Assembly (NCBI GenBank): GCA_016191875.1 | Contig: JACPVG010000031.1 | Location: 37,460 to 101,459, forward strand | DNA from: Chloroflexota bacterium | GTDB taxonomy: Bacteria > Chloroflexota > Anaerolineae > Anaerolineales > UBA11579 | Direction: 5' to 3' | DNA: 64,000 nucleotides | Shown here: positions 7,589 through 15,736 of the stretch, one piece after another | How positions within the stretch are numbered: position 1 is the first letter of the stretch | Layout: each line of letters begins with the position of its first letter | Position numbers and translations under genes: made by a program | Notes under the pieces: model-generated | Database searches by the model: none | What the model was told of the DNA's origin: nothing | What the model saw: only the letters and a program-made list of their open reading frames with translations

Positions 7589-8707
7589 ATGATTCCCCGA
7601 TCTGCCAGCGCCCCCTGGAATGTGTACACCGCGCTGGCGGTCCTGACGCTGGCCTCCGGCTGCGGAAGCGCGCCCGCGCCCGGGGCAGTGGCCCAGGCCG
7701 GCGCGCCCAACGGCGCGGTGGTGGTCGGCGCGCCAGCGGGCGCGACCTTCACCCCGACCGCTTTCCAGCCCCTGGCGGTGACCGCCACGCTCGTCCCGAC
7801 CCTGGCGCCCACTCGCGAACCAACCAGCGCCATTCCCACGGCGCGGCCGCTGGCGACGGCCACGAACATCCCGACCAACTGGGTGGGCTACCCCGGCCCG
7901 GCCATCTACCCGCCCATCGCCATCCCGCCGCCGGTCGGGCGCTTCGCCCAGCCGGACGACCAGATCAACATCCTGCTGCTGGGTTCCGACCAGCGGCCGT
8001 ACGACAGCGGTTTCCGCACCGACACCATCATCCTGGTGACGCTGAACGCCAAACTCAAGACCGTGACGATGACCTCCTTCCCGCGCGACCTGTATGTCTA
8101 CATCCCCGGCTGGACGATGGAGCGCATCAACGCCGCCTTCCGTTATGGCGGGTTCGAAGCGCTGGCGCTCACGCTGGAGTACAACTTCGGCGTGCGCCCC
8201 GACCACTATGCCCTGATGAACTTCAAGGGCTTCGTCACGCTGATCGACGAACTGGGCGAGATCGACGTGGAAGTGGGGCAGACGCTGACCGACCACCGCG
8301 ACAATAAGGGTAACTACACCGTCCAGGCCGGGACGGTGCAGATGGACGGCGAGACGGCGCTGTGGTACGTGCGCTCGCGTTACACCAGCAGCGACTTCGA
8401 CCGGGCGCGCCGCCAGCAGGAAGTGCTGACGGCCATCTTCAGGAAAATCATCAGTTTGGATGGTGTCCGCCGGGCGGGCGACCTGTATGATGCTTTCGAT
8501 GAAATCGTTCAGACCGATATCGGCCTGCTGGACGTGCTGGGCATCGCCCCGCTGGCGGCGCAGATCGACCCCGGAAGCATCCAGAGTTACACGATCGGCC
8601 CGGAGTACGTGACGCCATGGATCAACCCCTACAACGGCGCCCAGGTGCTGCTGCCCAACCTGGCGCTGACCACCCCGCTGATGCGCGAGGCGCTCAACAT
8701 CCGCTGA
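7589..8707 (+). CDS. LytR-CpsA-Psr (LCP) family protein 1, lipoprotein type
   Basis: A 372-residue exported protein. The signal ends in LASGC, a lipobox, and a low-complexity Thr/Pro linker follows. The LCP domain (about 120-290) has the family motifs: LLLGSDQR, FRTDTIILVTL, SFPRDLYVYIPGW, RINAAF and the YVRSRY...SDFDRARRQQEVL block whose Arg residues bind polyprenyl pyrophosphate. LCP enzymes move glycopolymers from lipid carriers to peptidoglycan. The ATG at 7589 lies one base after the LysM stop, and a second LCP gene follows with a 4-nt overlap. Confidence 0.92.
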   Translation: MIPRSASAPWNVYTALAVLTLASGCGSAPAPGAVAQAGAPNGAVVVGAPAGATFTPTAFQPLAVTATLVPTLAPTREPTSAIPTARPLATATNIPTNWVGYPGPAIYPPIAIPPPVGRFAQPDDQINILLLGSDQRPYDSGFRTDTIILVTLNAKLKTVTMTSFPRDLYVYIPGWTMERINAAFRYGGFEALALTLEYNFGVRPDHYALMNFKGFVTLIDELGEIDVEVGQTLTDHRDNKGNYTVQAGTVQMDGETALWYVRSRYTSSDFDRARRQQEVLTAIFRKIISLDGVRRAGDLYDAFDEIVQTDIGLLDVLGIAPLAAQIDPGSIQSYTIGPEYVTPWINPYNGAQVLLPNLALTTPLMREALNIR

Positions 8708-10113
8708 GCCCTGCCCGGCGCGCCGGGTTGGGGCTGGCGGTTTTGCTGCTGGCCGGGCTGGCCTGCAACTTCCCGGTCCAGGGGGAGCCGACCCCGTTCG
8801 TCTTCCCCACGCCCATCACCATTCAGCCGCCGGGCGGTGGGACAGAACTCCCGCAGCCGCCCGGCGCGGCGCAAACGCCCACCGCTACCCCCACGCCCTG
8901 GCCGTTGCCGTTCTTTGGCAGCCCCGGCCCCACCGAGGTGACGCCCATTCCCGGTCCGCTGCCGCTGCTGAGCGCGCCCGACAGCATTACCTTCCTGTTC
9001 ATCGGTTCAGACCGGCGGACGACGACCGTGCGGACGGACACGCTCATCCTGGCGAATTACCAGCCGGCTTACGGCGTGGTGACCCTGCTTTCGGTGCCGC
9101 GCGATCTGTATGTCTATGTGCCGGGCTGGACGATGCAGCGCATCAATGCCGCCTACCAGCACGGCGAAGGCAACCGCCACCTGTACCCGGAAGGCGGAAT
9201 GGCGCTCTTGAAGGACACCATCCGCTACAGCCTGGGCATCCAGGTGAACCATGTGGCGATGGTCGGCTTCGACGGATTCATCCAGATCGTGGATACGCTG
9301 GGCGGGGTGGACGTGCCGGTGGCGTGCGCCTACACCGACTGGCACATCATCGACCCGAAGAAGGACCCCGAAGACGAAGATAACTGGGCGCTCTACACGG
9401 TGGATGCGGGCCTGGTGCACATGGACGGCGACCTGGCCCTGTGGTATGCCCGCTCGCGCCTGAAGAGCAGCGACTTCGACCGCGGCCGCCGCCAGCAGGA
9501 ACTGCTGCGGGCGCTGTTCCACCAGGCGCTGCGGCTGAACACGCTGACGCGCCTGCCTGCGCTCTACCAGCAATTCTCCAGCACGGTGCAGACCGATGTG
9601 AGCCTGGATGACCTGCTGCCGCTGGCGGCCGTGGCGCCGGGCATCGGGACGGCCAACGTGCGCAGTTATTTCATCGACTCGACCATCGTGAGCAACTGGC
9701 GTACGCCGCAGAACGCGGCGGTGCTGGTACCGAAACCCGGCGCCCTGCAGGCGCTGGTGACGAAGGCGATGGGGCCGCCGGATGAGACCGAGCGACAGCA
9801 CGCCAGCACGCTGGTGACGGTGTGGAACGCCAGCGGCCAGCCGGACTGGGAGGAACTGGCGATCGCGCGCCTGAACTATGGCGGGTTCACCGCCGTGGAT
9901 GGGGTCAACGAGCGCGGCCGGGTGAACCGTACGACGATCGAGATACTGAGCGAGACCGTGAACACTGAGGAGGCGCTGGCGCTGGCGGCGCTGCTGGGCC
10001 TGCGCCAGGACGCCATCGTGCATGTGCCCACGCCGGGCTATACCTCCGGTTACCGGATGGTGCTGGGCGCGGATTACAACCCGTGTTTCGCGCCGGCCAG
10101 AATCGACCGGTGA
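8704..10113 (+). CDS. LytR-CpsA-Psr (LCP) family protein 2 with LytR_C domain
   Basis: About 469 residues. No ATG/GTG fits the lipoprotein signal. The CTG at 8704 overlaps the previous TGA as CTGA and gives a proper N-terminus, (M)SPARRAGLGLAVLLLAGLAC, with lipobox LAGLAC. The only upstream in-frame ATG (8617) would add 29 unlikely residues inside LCP1; TTG at 8728 would remove the basic residues. The LCP domain has LFIGSDRR, RTDTLILANY, VPRDLYVYVPGW and the YARSRLKSSDFDRGRRQQELL motif. The C-terminal ~100 residues (TLVTVWNASGQPDWEELA...) are a LytR_C domain. It presumably transfers glycopolymers to the wall alongside LCP1. Confidence 0.85.
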   Translation: MSPARRAGLGLAVLLLAGLACNFPVQGEPTPFVFPTPITIQPPGGGTELPQPPGAAQTPTATPTPWPLPFFGSPGPTEVTPIPGPLPLLSAPDSITFLFIGSDRRTTTVRTDTLILANYQPAYGVVTLLSVPRDLYVYVPGWTMQRINAAYQHGEGNRHLYPEGGMALLKDTIRYSLGIQVNHVAMVGFDGFIQIVDTLGGVDVPVACAYTDWHIIDPKKDPEDEDNWALYTVDAGLVHMDGDLALWYARSRLKSSDFDRGRRQQELLRALFHQALRLNTLTRLPALYQQFSSTVQTDVSLDDLLPLAAVAPGIGTANVRSYFIDSTIVSNWRTPQNAAVLVPKPGALQALVTKAMGPPDETERQHASTLVTVWNASGQPDWEELAIARLNYGGFTAVDGVNERGRVNRTTIEILSETVNTEEALALAALLGLRQDAIVHVPTPGYTSGYRMVLGADYNPCFAPARIDR

Positions 10114-10137
10114 GGGCGGCGAAGCCCCCAAAGCGGT

Positions 10138-10150
10138 TAGAATCGGGGCG
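10138..10150 (+). promoter_or_regulatory. Leaderless-type -10 element of NarL-type kinase gene
   Basis: TAGAAT at 10138-10143, then 7 nt, then ATG at 10151; there is no ribosome-binding site between them. Transcription would start at or next to the ATG. Confidence 0.6.
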
Positions 10151-11692
10151 ATGAAACGTTTCCGACTCCGGCCCGACGCGCGCACGGCCGCGCTGGCGGC
10201 GGGCGTCATCTTTGCCCTGTTCCTGCTTCTGTGGGCGCGGTTGAGCGCCTGGTATGCCGTGCAGTTGACCGAGGAACTGCGCTCGGATGTTGAACTGGAT
10301 GCCAGCGTACGGGCCAACGCCATCAGTTCCGGCCTGAGTCGCCGCCTGCTGCTGCTGGAGGGGTTCGGGGCCTTCGCCGAAGTCATGGCCGCCGGGCATT
10401 CCACCGAAAGCCAGATGTCTTTCTACGTGCAATCGGTATTCCCGACAGTGGACGGCATCCATGCGCTGGCGCTGGCGCCGCAGGGCGTGGTGGGCTTCGC
10501 CTTCCCGGAAGGCAGCAACGCCCATCTGACCGGCATGGCGTTCTTCAAGAGCCCAAACCCCACCGTGGCACGGGCGGCAGCCAATGCCCGCGACTTCGGC
10601 GACCTGGTGCTGGTTGGCCCGGTGGACCTGGGCTACCCCGAGCCGGTGCTGCTGGGCCTGCGGGCGATCTACAACGAAGGCGACCTGTGGGGGTTCGTGG
10701 TGCTGGTGGCGGACCTTGACCCGCTGCTGGGCCTGGCGCGGCTGGATAACGAACCGGGCAACCTGAGCGTGGCGCTGCGGGCGGGCAGCGGGCTGTTGAT
10801 CTACGGTCAGCCGGAGACGCTGCAAGGCGACCCGGTGCTGCGGCGGGTGGAATACCCGGATGGGGCCTGGCAACTGGCGGCGACCCCGGCCCGGGGCTGG
10901 GAGGCGGCCATCGCCGGGGAGTTGCGCGCCTTCCAACTGGCATTGTTGCTGACCGGCCTGCTGGGCAGCGGGGTAGCGTACCTGGCGCTGCGGCGGCAGT
11001 TTGAGCTTTCCCAGACCGTGGAGGAGAAGATCGCCGAGGCCGAAACGGCCGGACAGCGGGAGCGCACCCGGCTGGCGCGGGAGCTGCACGACAGCGTCTC
11101 GCAGGCGCTGTACGGCATCGCCCTGGGGGCGCGTACGCTGCGCAAGAACGCCGAAGCGGGCAAGTCCGGAGGCGAGCTGTTCGAGCCGGTGGATTACATC
11201 CTCTCGCTGGCGCAGGGCGCGCTGGCCGAGATGCGTTCGCTGCTGATGGGCCTGCGGCCGGAGGAGCTGGATGAGCACGGCCTGAGCGCGGCGCTGGAAC
11301 GCCTGGGTCACGCCCTGGCGGCGCGGCACCAGATCCAGGTGGAGACGCGGGTCTCGGATGAGCCGGCGCTTGGGCTGGAAGAGAAGATCGCCCTGTACCG
11401 CATCGCTCAAGAAGCGACCCACAACGTGACCAAGCACGCCGAGGCGCGGCGAATTGAACTGGCGCTCTGGCAGGCGGATGGCCGGGTTTCTTTGGAAGTG
11501 AGCGACGACGGGCGCGGCTTTGACGCCGCCCGGAATTACCCCGGCCACATGGGATTGAAGACGATGCGCGAACGAGCGGAGTTGCTGGGCGGCCAGTTGT
11601 GGGTGGAGAGCCGGGCGGGCGGGGGGACGCGGGTACGGGTGGACCTGCCGCTTTCGGGCGGAGCGACGGAGCCGACCGGCGGCGCGGGTTGA
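10151..11692 (+). CDS. CHASE-like sensor histidine kinase, NarX/DegS (HisKA_3) type
   Basis: A 513-residue membrane kinase. Membrane segments lie at about 13-33 and 258-280. Between them is an extracytoplasmic region resembling a CHASE domain (FVQSVFPTVDGIHALALAP-like strands, FPEGSN, LVGPVDLGYPEPVLLGLRAIY). The HisKA_3 motif RLARELHDSVSQ places the phosphoacceptor at about His313. HATPase_c follows with EATHNVTKHA, SDDGRGFD and GLKTMRERAELLGG. This kinase type phosphorylates NarL/FixJ regulators; a likely partner lies 1.7 kb away on the other strand (13368-14015). The sensed ligand is unknown. Confidence 0.9.
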   Translation: MKRFRLRPDARTAALAAGVIFALFLLLWARLSAWYAVQLTEELRSDVELDASVRANAISSGLSRRLLLLEGFGAFAEVMAAGHSTESQMSFYVQSVFPTVDGIHALALAPQGVVGFAFPEGSNAHLTGMAFFKSPNPTVARAAANARDFGDLVLVGPVDLGYPEPVLLGLRAIYNEGDLWGFVVLVADLDPLLGLARLDNEPGNLSVALRAGSGLLIYGQPETLQGDPVLRRVEYPDGAWQLAATPARGWEAAIAGELRAFQLALLLTGLLGSGVAYLALRRQFELSQTVEEKIAEAETAGQRERTRLARELHDSVSQALYGIALGARTLRKNAEAGKSGGELFEPVDYILSLAQGALAEMRSLLMGLRPEELDEHGLSAALERLGHALAARHQIQVETRVSDEPALGLEEKIALYRIAQEATHNVTKHAEARRIELALWQADGRVSLEVSDDGRGFDAARNYPGHMGLKTMRERAELLGGQLWVESRAGGGTRVRVDLPLSGGATEPTGGAG

Positions 11693-11763
11693 GCCTTTGG
11701 CTGAAGCCTCGACTTCAGAAGGGCCGACGATGGTCTGCTGAGATGACTCGAGTTCCATCTATG

Positions 11764-11798
11764 GGCGCAGCGGAGTTGGGATGCGAATCCGCTGCGCC
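11764..11798 (+). terminator. Terminator-like hairpin after the kinase gene
   Basis: Arms 11764-11774 and 11788-11798 (11 bp, GC-rich) have a 13-nt loop and are followed by a short T-run within 10 nt. It lies about 70 nt past the rightward kinase stop. Confidence 0.6.
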
Positions 11799-11836
11799 TC
11801 TACGGTTTTGAGATCGGCCGCTCAGGATTGCGAAAG

Positions 11837-11870
11837 GCAAACGGCGGACGCATGTGCGCCCGCCGTTTGC
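11837..11870 (-). terminator. Terminator of the NBR1-Ig-like lipoprotein gene
   Basis: An 11-bp perfect stem (11837-11847 with 11860-11870) is extended by an inner CGCA/TGCG pairing. It lies 27 nt past the leftward stop codon. The T-run on the minus strand is short (CTTTCG). Confidence 0.65.
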
Positions 11871-11896
11871 TGAGAGAGGAGGAGGGAGAAAAGCGG

Positions 11897-13177
11897 TTAA
11901 GGAGGCGTGGCGGTGGCCGTCGCTGTTTCTGTGGCCGTGGCGGTCTCGGTCGGGGTGCTGGTGGCCGTGGGCGAGGGCGTGGCCGAAGGCGTGGGACTGG
12001 GAGTGGGCGTCTTGGTCGGGCTGACCTGGCGGATGCTGGGCACGAACCAGAAGGCGTTGGCGGCCGAGGCGGTGCCGTCGTTGTTCGCCACGCTCAAGAC
12101 GATGCGGATCTCTCTTCCGGCCTGGGCGGAAAGGTCGAAATTAATCTTGGTGATGTTGCCGTCGTAGACCTCGTCCCATTCGGCCCAATCTTTGAGCACG
12201 CCGTTGGGATTGATGAACTGGAGTTTGAAGGTGACTTTGCAGCCGGCGCTCTTGTCCATGCAGCCGACCCAGGCCACGAAGTGATAGCCGTCTTTGATCA
12301 GGATCTTCGGAAATACGGCGGTCAGACTGCCCGTGCGGCTATTGTTGGGATGGAAGACCAGCGCCGGTTCGTTTTCATTGCGGTTTTCCAGGGCGGGCGC
12401 GGTGAGGTACTCCACCCAGCCGTCGTTGCCGGCCGAACTGGTGCACAGCAGGTCGCGGCTGCCGGATTCCCATTCGGCGGCGCAGAAATTGGCGGCGAAG
12501 TCGTAGACGAAGTTGGCGTTAGCCCTGGGGATGACCTTGATCTGCACCCAGATGCTGTTGCTGGCGCTGCCGCCGATGCCGAACAGGCTGCCGTTCACGT
12601 TGCGCAGCATCCAATCGCCGCGGTAGGTTCCGAGGCTTGGCGGCGAAATGAGGTCCAGGGTGATATCCACTGTCTGGCCCGGTTCCACGCGGCCGGGCAG
12701 CGGCACGCTGCGGTTGCTGGTCATGGCATCTCCGCTCACGAAAGCCAGCTGGTATTCGCGGCTCCAGGTGCAGGTGCCGATGTTCTTGATGCGCCAGGTT
12801 TTCTTGAACGCCGTGTTGCTGGGCAACTGAGTGTTATCCGGGATGGTGATATCCGAAACGAACTGAGCCCAATCGCAGCGGGAGACCGGGGCGGAGGTGC
12901 TGGTGGGAAAGAACGGCGCGCTGGTGGTAGTAGGGAACGAGGAAAACTGGGTGGCGGTGGCGAACCCCGGAAGCGGGATGGAGGTAGGCGTGTTCGTGGC
13001 GCCGCCCTGGTCGTTTTGGGCGGCGACGGTCTGCGCCACCAGGGTCTGGACGATGTTGTTGGGGTCGTCGGCGGCGCTGGTGGGGGTGGGCAGCCCGGCG
13101 GGCGCGGCCAGGTTGCAGGCCAGCGCGGCCAGAGCCAGAACAGCCAGAAGGGCGGAGAGTCGGGATGGCGCGTTCAT
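11897..13177 (-). CDS. Lipoprotein with NBR1-Ig-like domain
   Basis: A 426-residue surface lipoprotein. The ATG at 13177 has AGGA six bases upstream and opens a classic signal with lipobox LAALAC; an ATG two codons earlier lacks spacing. After a Thr-rich linker, about residues 100-215 form an NBR1-type Ig-like domain: FVSDITIPDNTQ, FKKTWRIKNIGTCTW, YQLAFVSGDAM, PGQTVDITLDLISP and GTYRGDWMLRN are its landmarks. A second beta region (about 220-380) with six Cys residues has no name I trust. The tail is about 40 residues of Thr/Pro/Ala/Ser repeats. In Anaerolineae such proteins are surface-exposed; their function is unknown. Confidence 0.82.
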   Translation of the reverse strand: MNAPSRLSALLAVLALAALACNLAAPAGLPTPTSAADDPNNIVQTLVAQTVAAQNDQGGATNTPTSIPLPGFATATQFSSFPTTTSAPFFPTSTSAPVSRCDWAQFVSDITIPDNTQLPSNTAFKKTWRIKNIGTCTWSREYQLAFVSGDAMTSNRSVPLPGRVEPGQTVDITLDLISPPSLGTYRGDWMLRNVNGSLFGIGGSASNSIWVQIKVIPRANANFVYDFAANFCAAEWESGSRDLLCTSSAGNDGWVEYLTAPALENRNENEPALVFHPNNSRTGSLTAVFPKILIKDGYHFVAWVGCMDKSAGCKVTFKLQFINPNGVLKDWAEWDEVYDGNITKINFDLSAQAGREIRIVLSVANNDGTASAANAFWFVPSIRQVSPTKTPTPSPTPSATPSPTATSTPTETATATETATATATPP

Positions 13178-13367
13178 GTACATTCCTCGAATGAGAGCAG
13201 ACCTGAATTCTTCTTGATTATGACGCTGACGCTTCCAATCAGTATCCCGTGCGGGTGGGAATCTTTCATCCTTCTTTCGGATGAACTTGCCGGCCAAGCA
13301 AACAGCCCTGCCGGGCAGGGCTGCAAGATGTAAGCCATGAGGTACGCGTAACGGGAGGGGCCGCGGC

Positions 13368-14015
13368 CTAGAGCTGGTCGAACACGTCGCGCGGCACCAG
13401 GCCGACCTTGACGGCATACAGCGCGGCCTGGGTGCGGCTGGAGACGCCCAGTTTCATCATGATGTTGCTGACGTGGGTCTTGACGGTGGTCTCGCCAATG
13501 ACCAGCTGATTGGCGATCTCTTTGTTGGCGCGCCCGGCGGCCAGCAGGCGCAGCACATCGACTTCGCGTTCGGTGAGTTTCTCGGGGCTGTCGGGCGTGC
13601 GAATCTCGCGCATCAGGCGTTCGGCAGCCTTGGGGGAGAGCTGCACCTGGCCGGAGGCGGCGGCCTTGATGGCGCGGATGAGTTCATCGGCTTCGGTGTC
13701 TTTGAGCAGGTAGCCGATGGCGCCGGCGCGCACCGCGCCGGTGACCGAGGCGTCTTCCAATACGCTGGTGAGGGCGATGACTTCCGTTTCGGGATGCTGT
13801 TTGCGCAACTGGCCGATGGCGGTGATGCCATCCATAATCGGCATGAGGAGGTCCATCAAGACCACGTCGGGTTTGAGTTCGGCGGCGCGCATCAGGGCTT
13901 CCTGGCCGTTGGCGGCCTCGCTGATAACCTCGAGGTCCCGGTCGGTGGCCAGGAACATTTTAAGGCCCTGGCGCACCACGGCATGGTCGTCCACGATTAA
14001 AATGCGAATGGGCAT
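13368..14015 (-). CDS. NarL/FixJ-family response regulator
   Basis: A 215-residue regulator. An N-terminal REC domain (ILIVDDHAVVRQGL, phosphoacceptor in VVLMDLLMP, Thr in IALTSV, Lys in GYLLKDT) is followed by a LuxR-type HTH (about 150-210: LTEREVDVLRLLAAGRANKEIANQL, TVKTHVSNIMMKLGV). The ATG at 14015 has GAGGAAA upstream, and a TATAAT at 14047-14052 on the minus strand gives a leader of about 30 nt. The nearest suitable kinase is the HisKA_3 protein at 10151. It is divergent from purB, whose promoter lies only 25 nt away. Confidence 0.93.
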   Translation of the reverse strand: MPIRILIVDDHAVVRQGLKMFLATDRDLEVISEAANGQEALMRAAELKPDVVLMDLLMPIMDGITAIGQLRKQHPETEVIALTSVLEDASVTGAVRAGAIGYLLKDTEADELIRAIKAAASGQVQLSPKAAERLMREIRTPDSPEKLTEREVDVLRLLAAGRANKEIANQLVIGETTVKTHVSNIMMKLGVSSRTQAALYAVKVGLVPRDVFDQL

Positions 14016-14046
14016 GGGCGCGATTTCCTCGTCACAAGTTGAGTTG

Positions 14047-14090
14047 ATTATATGCGAAATCGCAGCCTGCGCTGGAGTATAATCGCCGGC
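14047..14090. promoter_or_regulatory. Divergent promoters of regulator gene and purB
   Basis: The minus-strand -10 TATAAT at 14047-14052 serves the NarL-type regulator. The plus-strand -10 TATAAT at 14078-14083 lies 7 nt before an ATG at 14091 that opens a short frame leading into purB. The two -10 elements are 25 nt apart, so the polymerases should interfere with one another. Confidence 0.7.
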
Positions 14091-14165
14091 ATGCTGTCTA
14101 GACAAGCCCTCACCCCCCAGACCCCTCTCCACAGCGTGGCGAGGGAAGGCAAGCGTATTGCGTGA
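14091..14165 (+). CDS. Candidate leaderless 24-codon ORF coupled to purB
   Basis: The ATG at 14091 is 7 nt after a perfect TATAAT, so the transcript should begin with this codon. The frame encodes 24 residues (MLSRQALTPQTPLHSVAREG then KRIA) and stops with TGA at 14163-14165. That stop overlaps the GTG start of purB as GTGA, the same coupling geometry seen elsewhere in this window. A ribosome loading on the leaderless ATG would be delivered to the purB start. The alternative is that it is simply a spacer and purB uses the AGGGAAGG upstream. No homology is claimed. Confidence 0.45.
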   Translation: MLSRQALTPQTPLHSVAREGKRIA

Positions 14166-15547
14166 GTTACGAAACGTACCGGTCCCCGTTCAGCTGGCGG
14201 TATGGCAGCGAGGAGATGCGCCAACTGTGGAGCGAGGCGCGCAAGCGCCGCCTGTGGCGGGAGATGTGGGTGGCGCTGGCCGAGGCGCAGCAGGCGTTCG
14301 GGCTGGTGAGCGAGAAACAGGTCGCCGACATCCGGGCGCACGTGGATGAGGTGGATATCCCCCGCGCGCTGGAGATCGAGGCCGAGATCCACCATGACCT
14401 GGCGGCGGAACTGCGGACCTTCGCCGAGCAGTGCCCAGCCGGCGGGGCGGTGCTGCACCTGGGGGCAACGTCCATGGATATTGAAGATAACGCCGATGCG
14501 CTGCGCATCCGGTCCGCGCTCGATCTGGTGCTGGATGGACTGGCAGGCGTGATGGATGCCCTGGCGGCCCAGATCGAAGCGCACGCCGGGCGGGCGGTGA
14601 TGGGCTATACCCACCTCCAGCCGGCCGAGCCGACCACGCTGGGTTACCGGCTGGCGCAGTACGGGCAGGACCTGCTGATGGACTGGCGGGCGCTGACGGA
14701 AGCACGCGCCGGAGTGCGCGGCAAGGGCTTCAAGGGCGCGGTAGGAACAAGCGCGGCGTTCCTTGACCTGCTGGGGGCGGAGAACCTGGACGCCTTCGAA
14801 CAGGCGTTGAGCGAAAAAACGGGCCTGGAATTCTTCCCAGCCGCGACTCAGACCTCCCCGCGCAAGCAGGATACCATCGTTGTGAGCGCCCTGGCCGGGC
14901 TGGGAGGCAGCCTGTATAAGTTCGCCTTCGATCTGCGGCTGCTGCAATCGCCGTCGTTTGGGGAGCTGGCCGAGCCATTCCGGGCCGGGCAGGTGGGGTC
15001 GTCGGCGATGCCCTTCAAGCGCAACCCCATCCAGGCGGAGAAGATCGACTCGCTGGCGCGGGCGCTGGCGCAGGCGCCGCGGGTGGCGTGGGACAACGCC
15101 GCCCACAGCCTGCTGGAGCGCACGCTGGATGACAGCGCCAACCGGCGGACGCTGCTGCCGGAAGCATTCCTGGCGGCCGACGAATTATTGCGTGTAGCCA
15201 AAGAACTTATCACAGGACTGAGGGTGGATGAAGCCGCCATCGCCCGCAACCTGAGGACTTACGGCCCGTTCGCGGCCACGGAGCGGGTGCTGGCGGCGCT
15301 GGCAAAGGCGGGAGCCGACCGGCAGGCGATGCACGAACGGCTGCGCGTGCATTCGCTGGCGGCGTGGGCCGAGGTGCAGGCCGAGCGGCCCAACCTGCTG
15401 GCGGAGCGCCTGGCGGGGGACGCAGAGGTGCGCAAGTATCTAGGCGAAGAGGAAATCGCCGCGCTGATGCAGGCGGAGGGGCACATCGGCGACGCGCCGG
15501 CCCGCGCCCAAAGGATTGCCGAAATGATGCGGTCACGGAGTCTTTGA
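14162..15547 (+). CDS. purB: Adenylosuccinate lyase
   Basis: A 461-residue enzyme that removes fumarate from SAICAR and from adenylosuccinate, two steps of purine synthesis. Landmarks are SPFSWRYGSEEM near the N-terminus, HLGATSMDIEDNAD, MGYTHLQPAEPTT (catalytic His region) and the superfamily signature SSAMPFKRNPIQAEKI. The GTG at 14162 matches the usual start of the family and overlaps the upstream mini-ORF stop. guaB follows 190 nt downstream on the same strand, so AMP- and GMP-branch steps are neighbours. Confidence 0.95.
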   Translation: MSYETYRSPFSWRYGSEEMRQLWSEARKRRLWREMWVALAEAQQAFGLVSEKQVADIRAHVDEVDIPRALEIEAEIHHDLAAELRTFAEQCPAGGAVLHLGATSMDIEDNADALRIRSALDLVLDGLAGVMDALAAQIEAHAGRAVMGYTHLQPAEPTTLGYRLAQYGQDLLMDWRALTEARAGVRGKGFKGAVGTSAAFLDLLGAENLDAFEQALSEKTGLEFFPAATQTSPRKQDTIVVSALAGLGGSLYKFAFDLRLLQSPSFGELAEPFRAGQVGSSAMPFKRNPIQAEKIDSLARALAQAPRVAWDNAAHSLLERTLDDSANRRTLLPEAFLAADELLRVAKELITGLRVDEAAIARNLRTYGPFAATERVLAALAKAGADRQAMHERLRVHSLAAWAEVQAERPNLLAERLAGDAEVRKYLGEEEIAALMQAEGHIGDAPARAQRIAEMMRSRSL

Positions 15548-15736
15548 CCGCTTGTTTCTTGGAAGTAGAGTTGCGACCTTTTTCAGGTGTGCCGGACTGG
15601 AACAAGATCGCTGAATGGGATCCCTCGCCTGGCCGAGCGCTGCTTCGCAGCGTCGGCTTGCTCGGGATGACAAGATTCCCAAATTGGCACATTCGCAATA
15701 GAGCGTGGATTTGTGATCCATAAAGGAGAACACAAG
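15548..15736. other. Spacer between purB and guaB with hairpin sequence
   Basis: There is no gene. It contains a short hairpin (CGCTGC, loop TTC, GCAGCG) inside a sequence of the 'TCGGCTTGCTCGGGATGAC' type, which recurs as non-coding filler in many bacterial genomes. The guaB ribosome site AAAGGAG ends the stretch. No clear -10 was seen. Confidence 0.45.

Noticed and set aside
8617..8703. ATG at 8617 as the start of the second LCP protein
   Set aside because: It would place 29 polar, Gln/Pro-rich residues before the lipoprotein signal and overlap LCP1 by about 90 nt.
9905..11758. A 617-codon open frame antisense to the LCP2 and NarX-type kinase genes
   Set aside because: It is a low-complexity Gln/Arg/His-rich translation, antisense to two well-supported genes.
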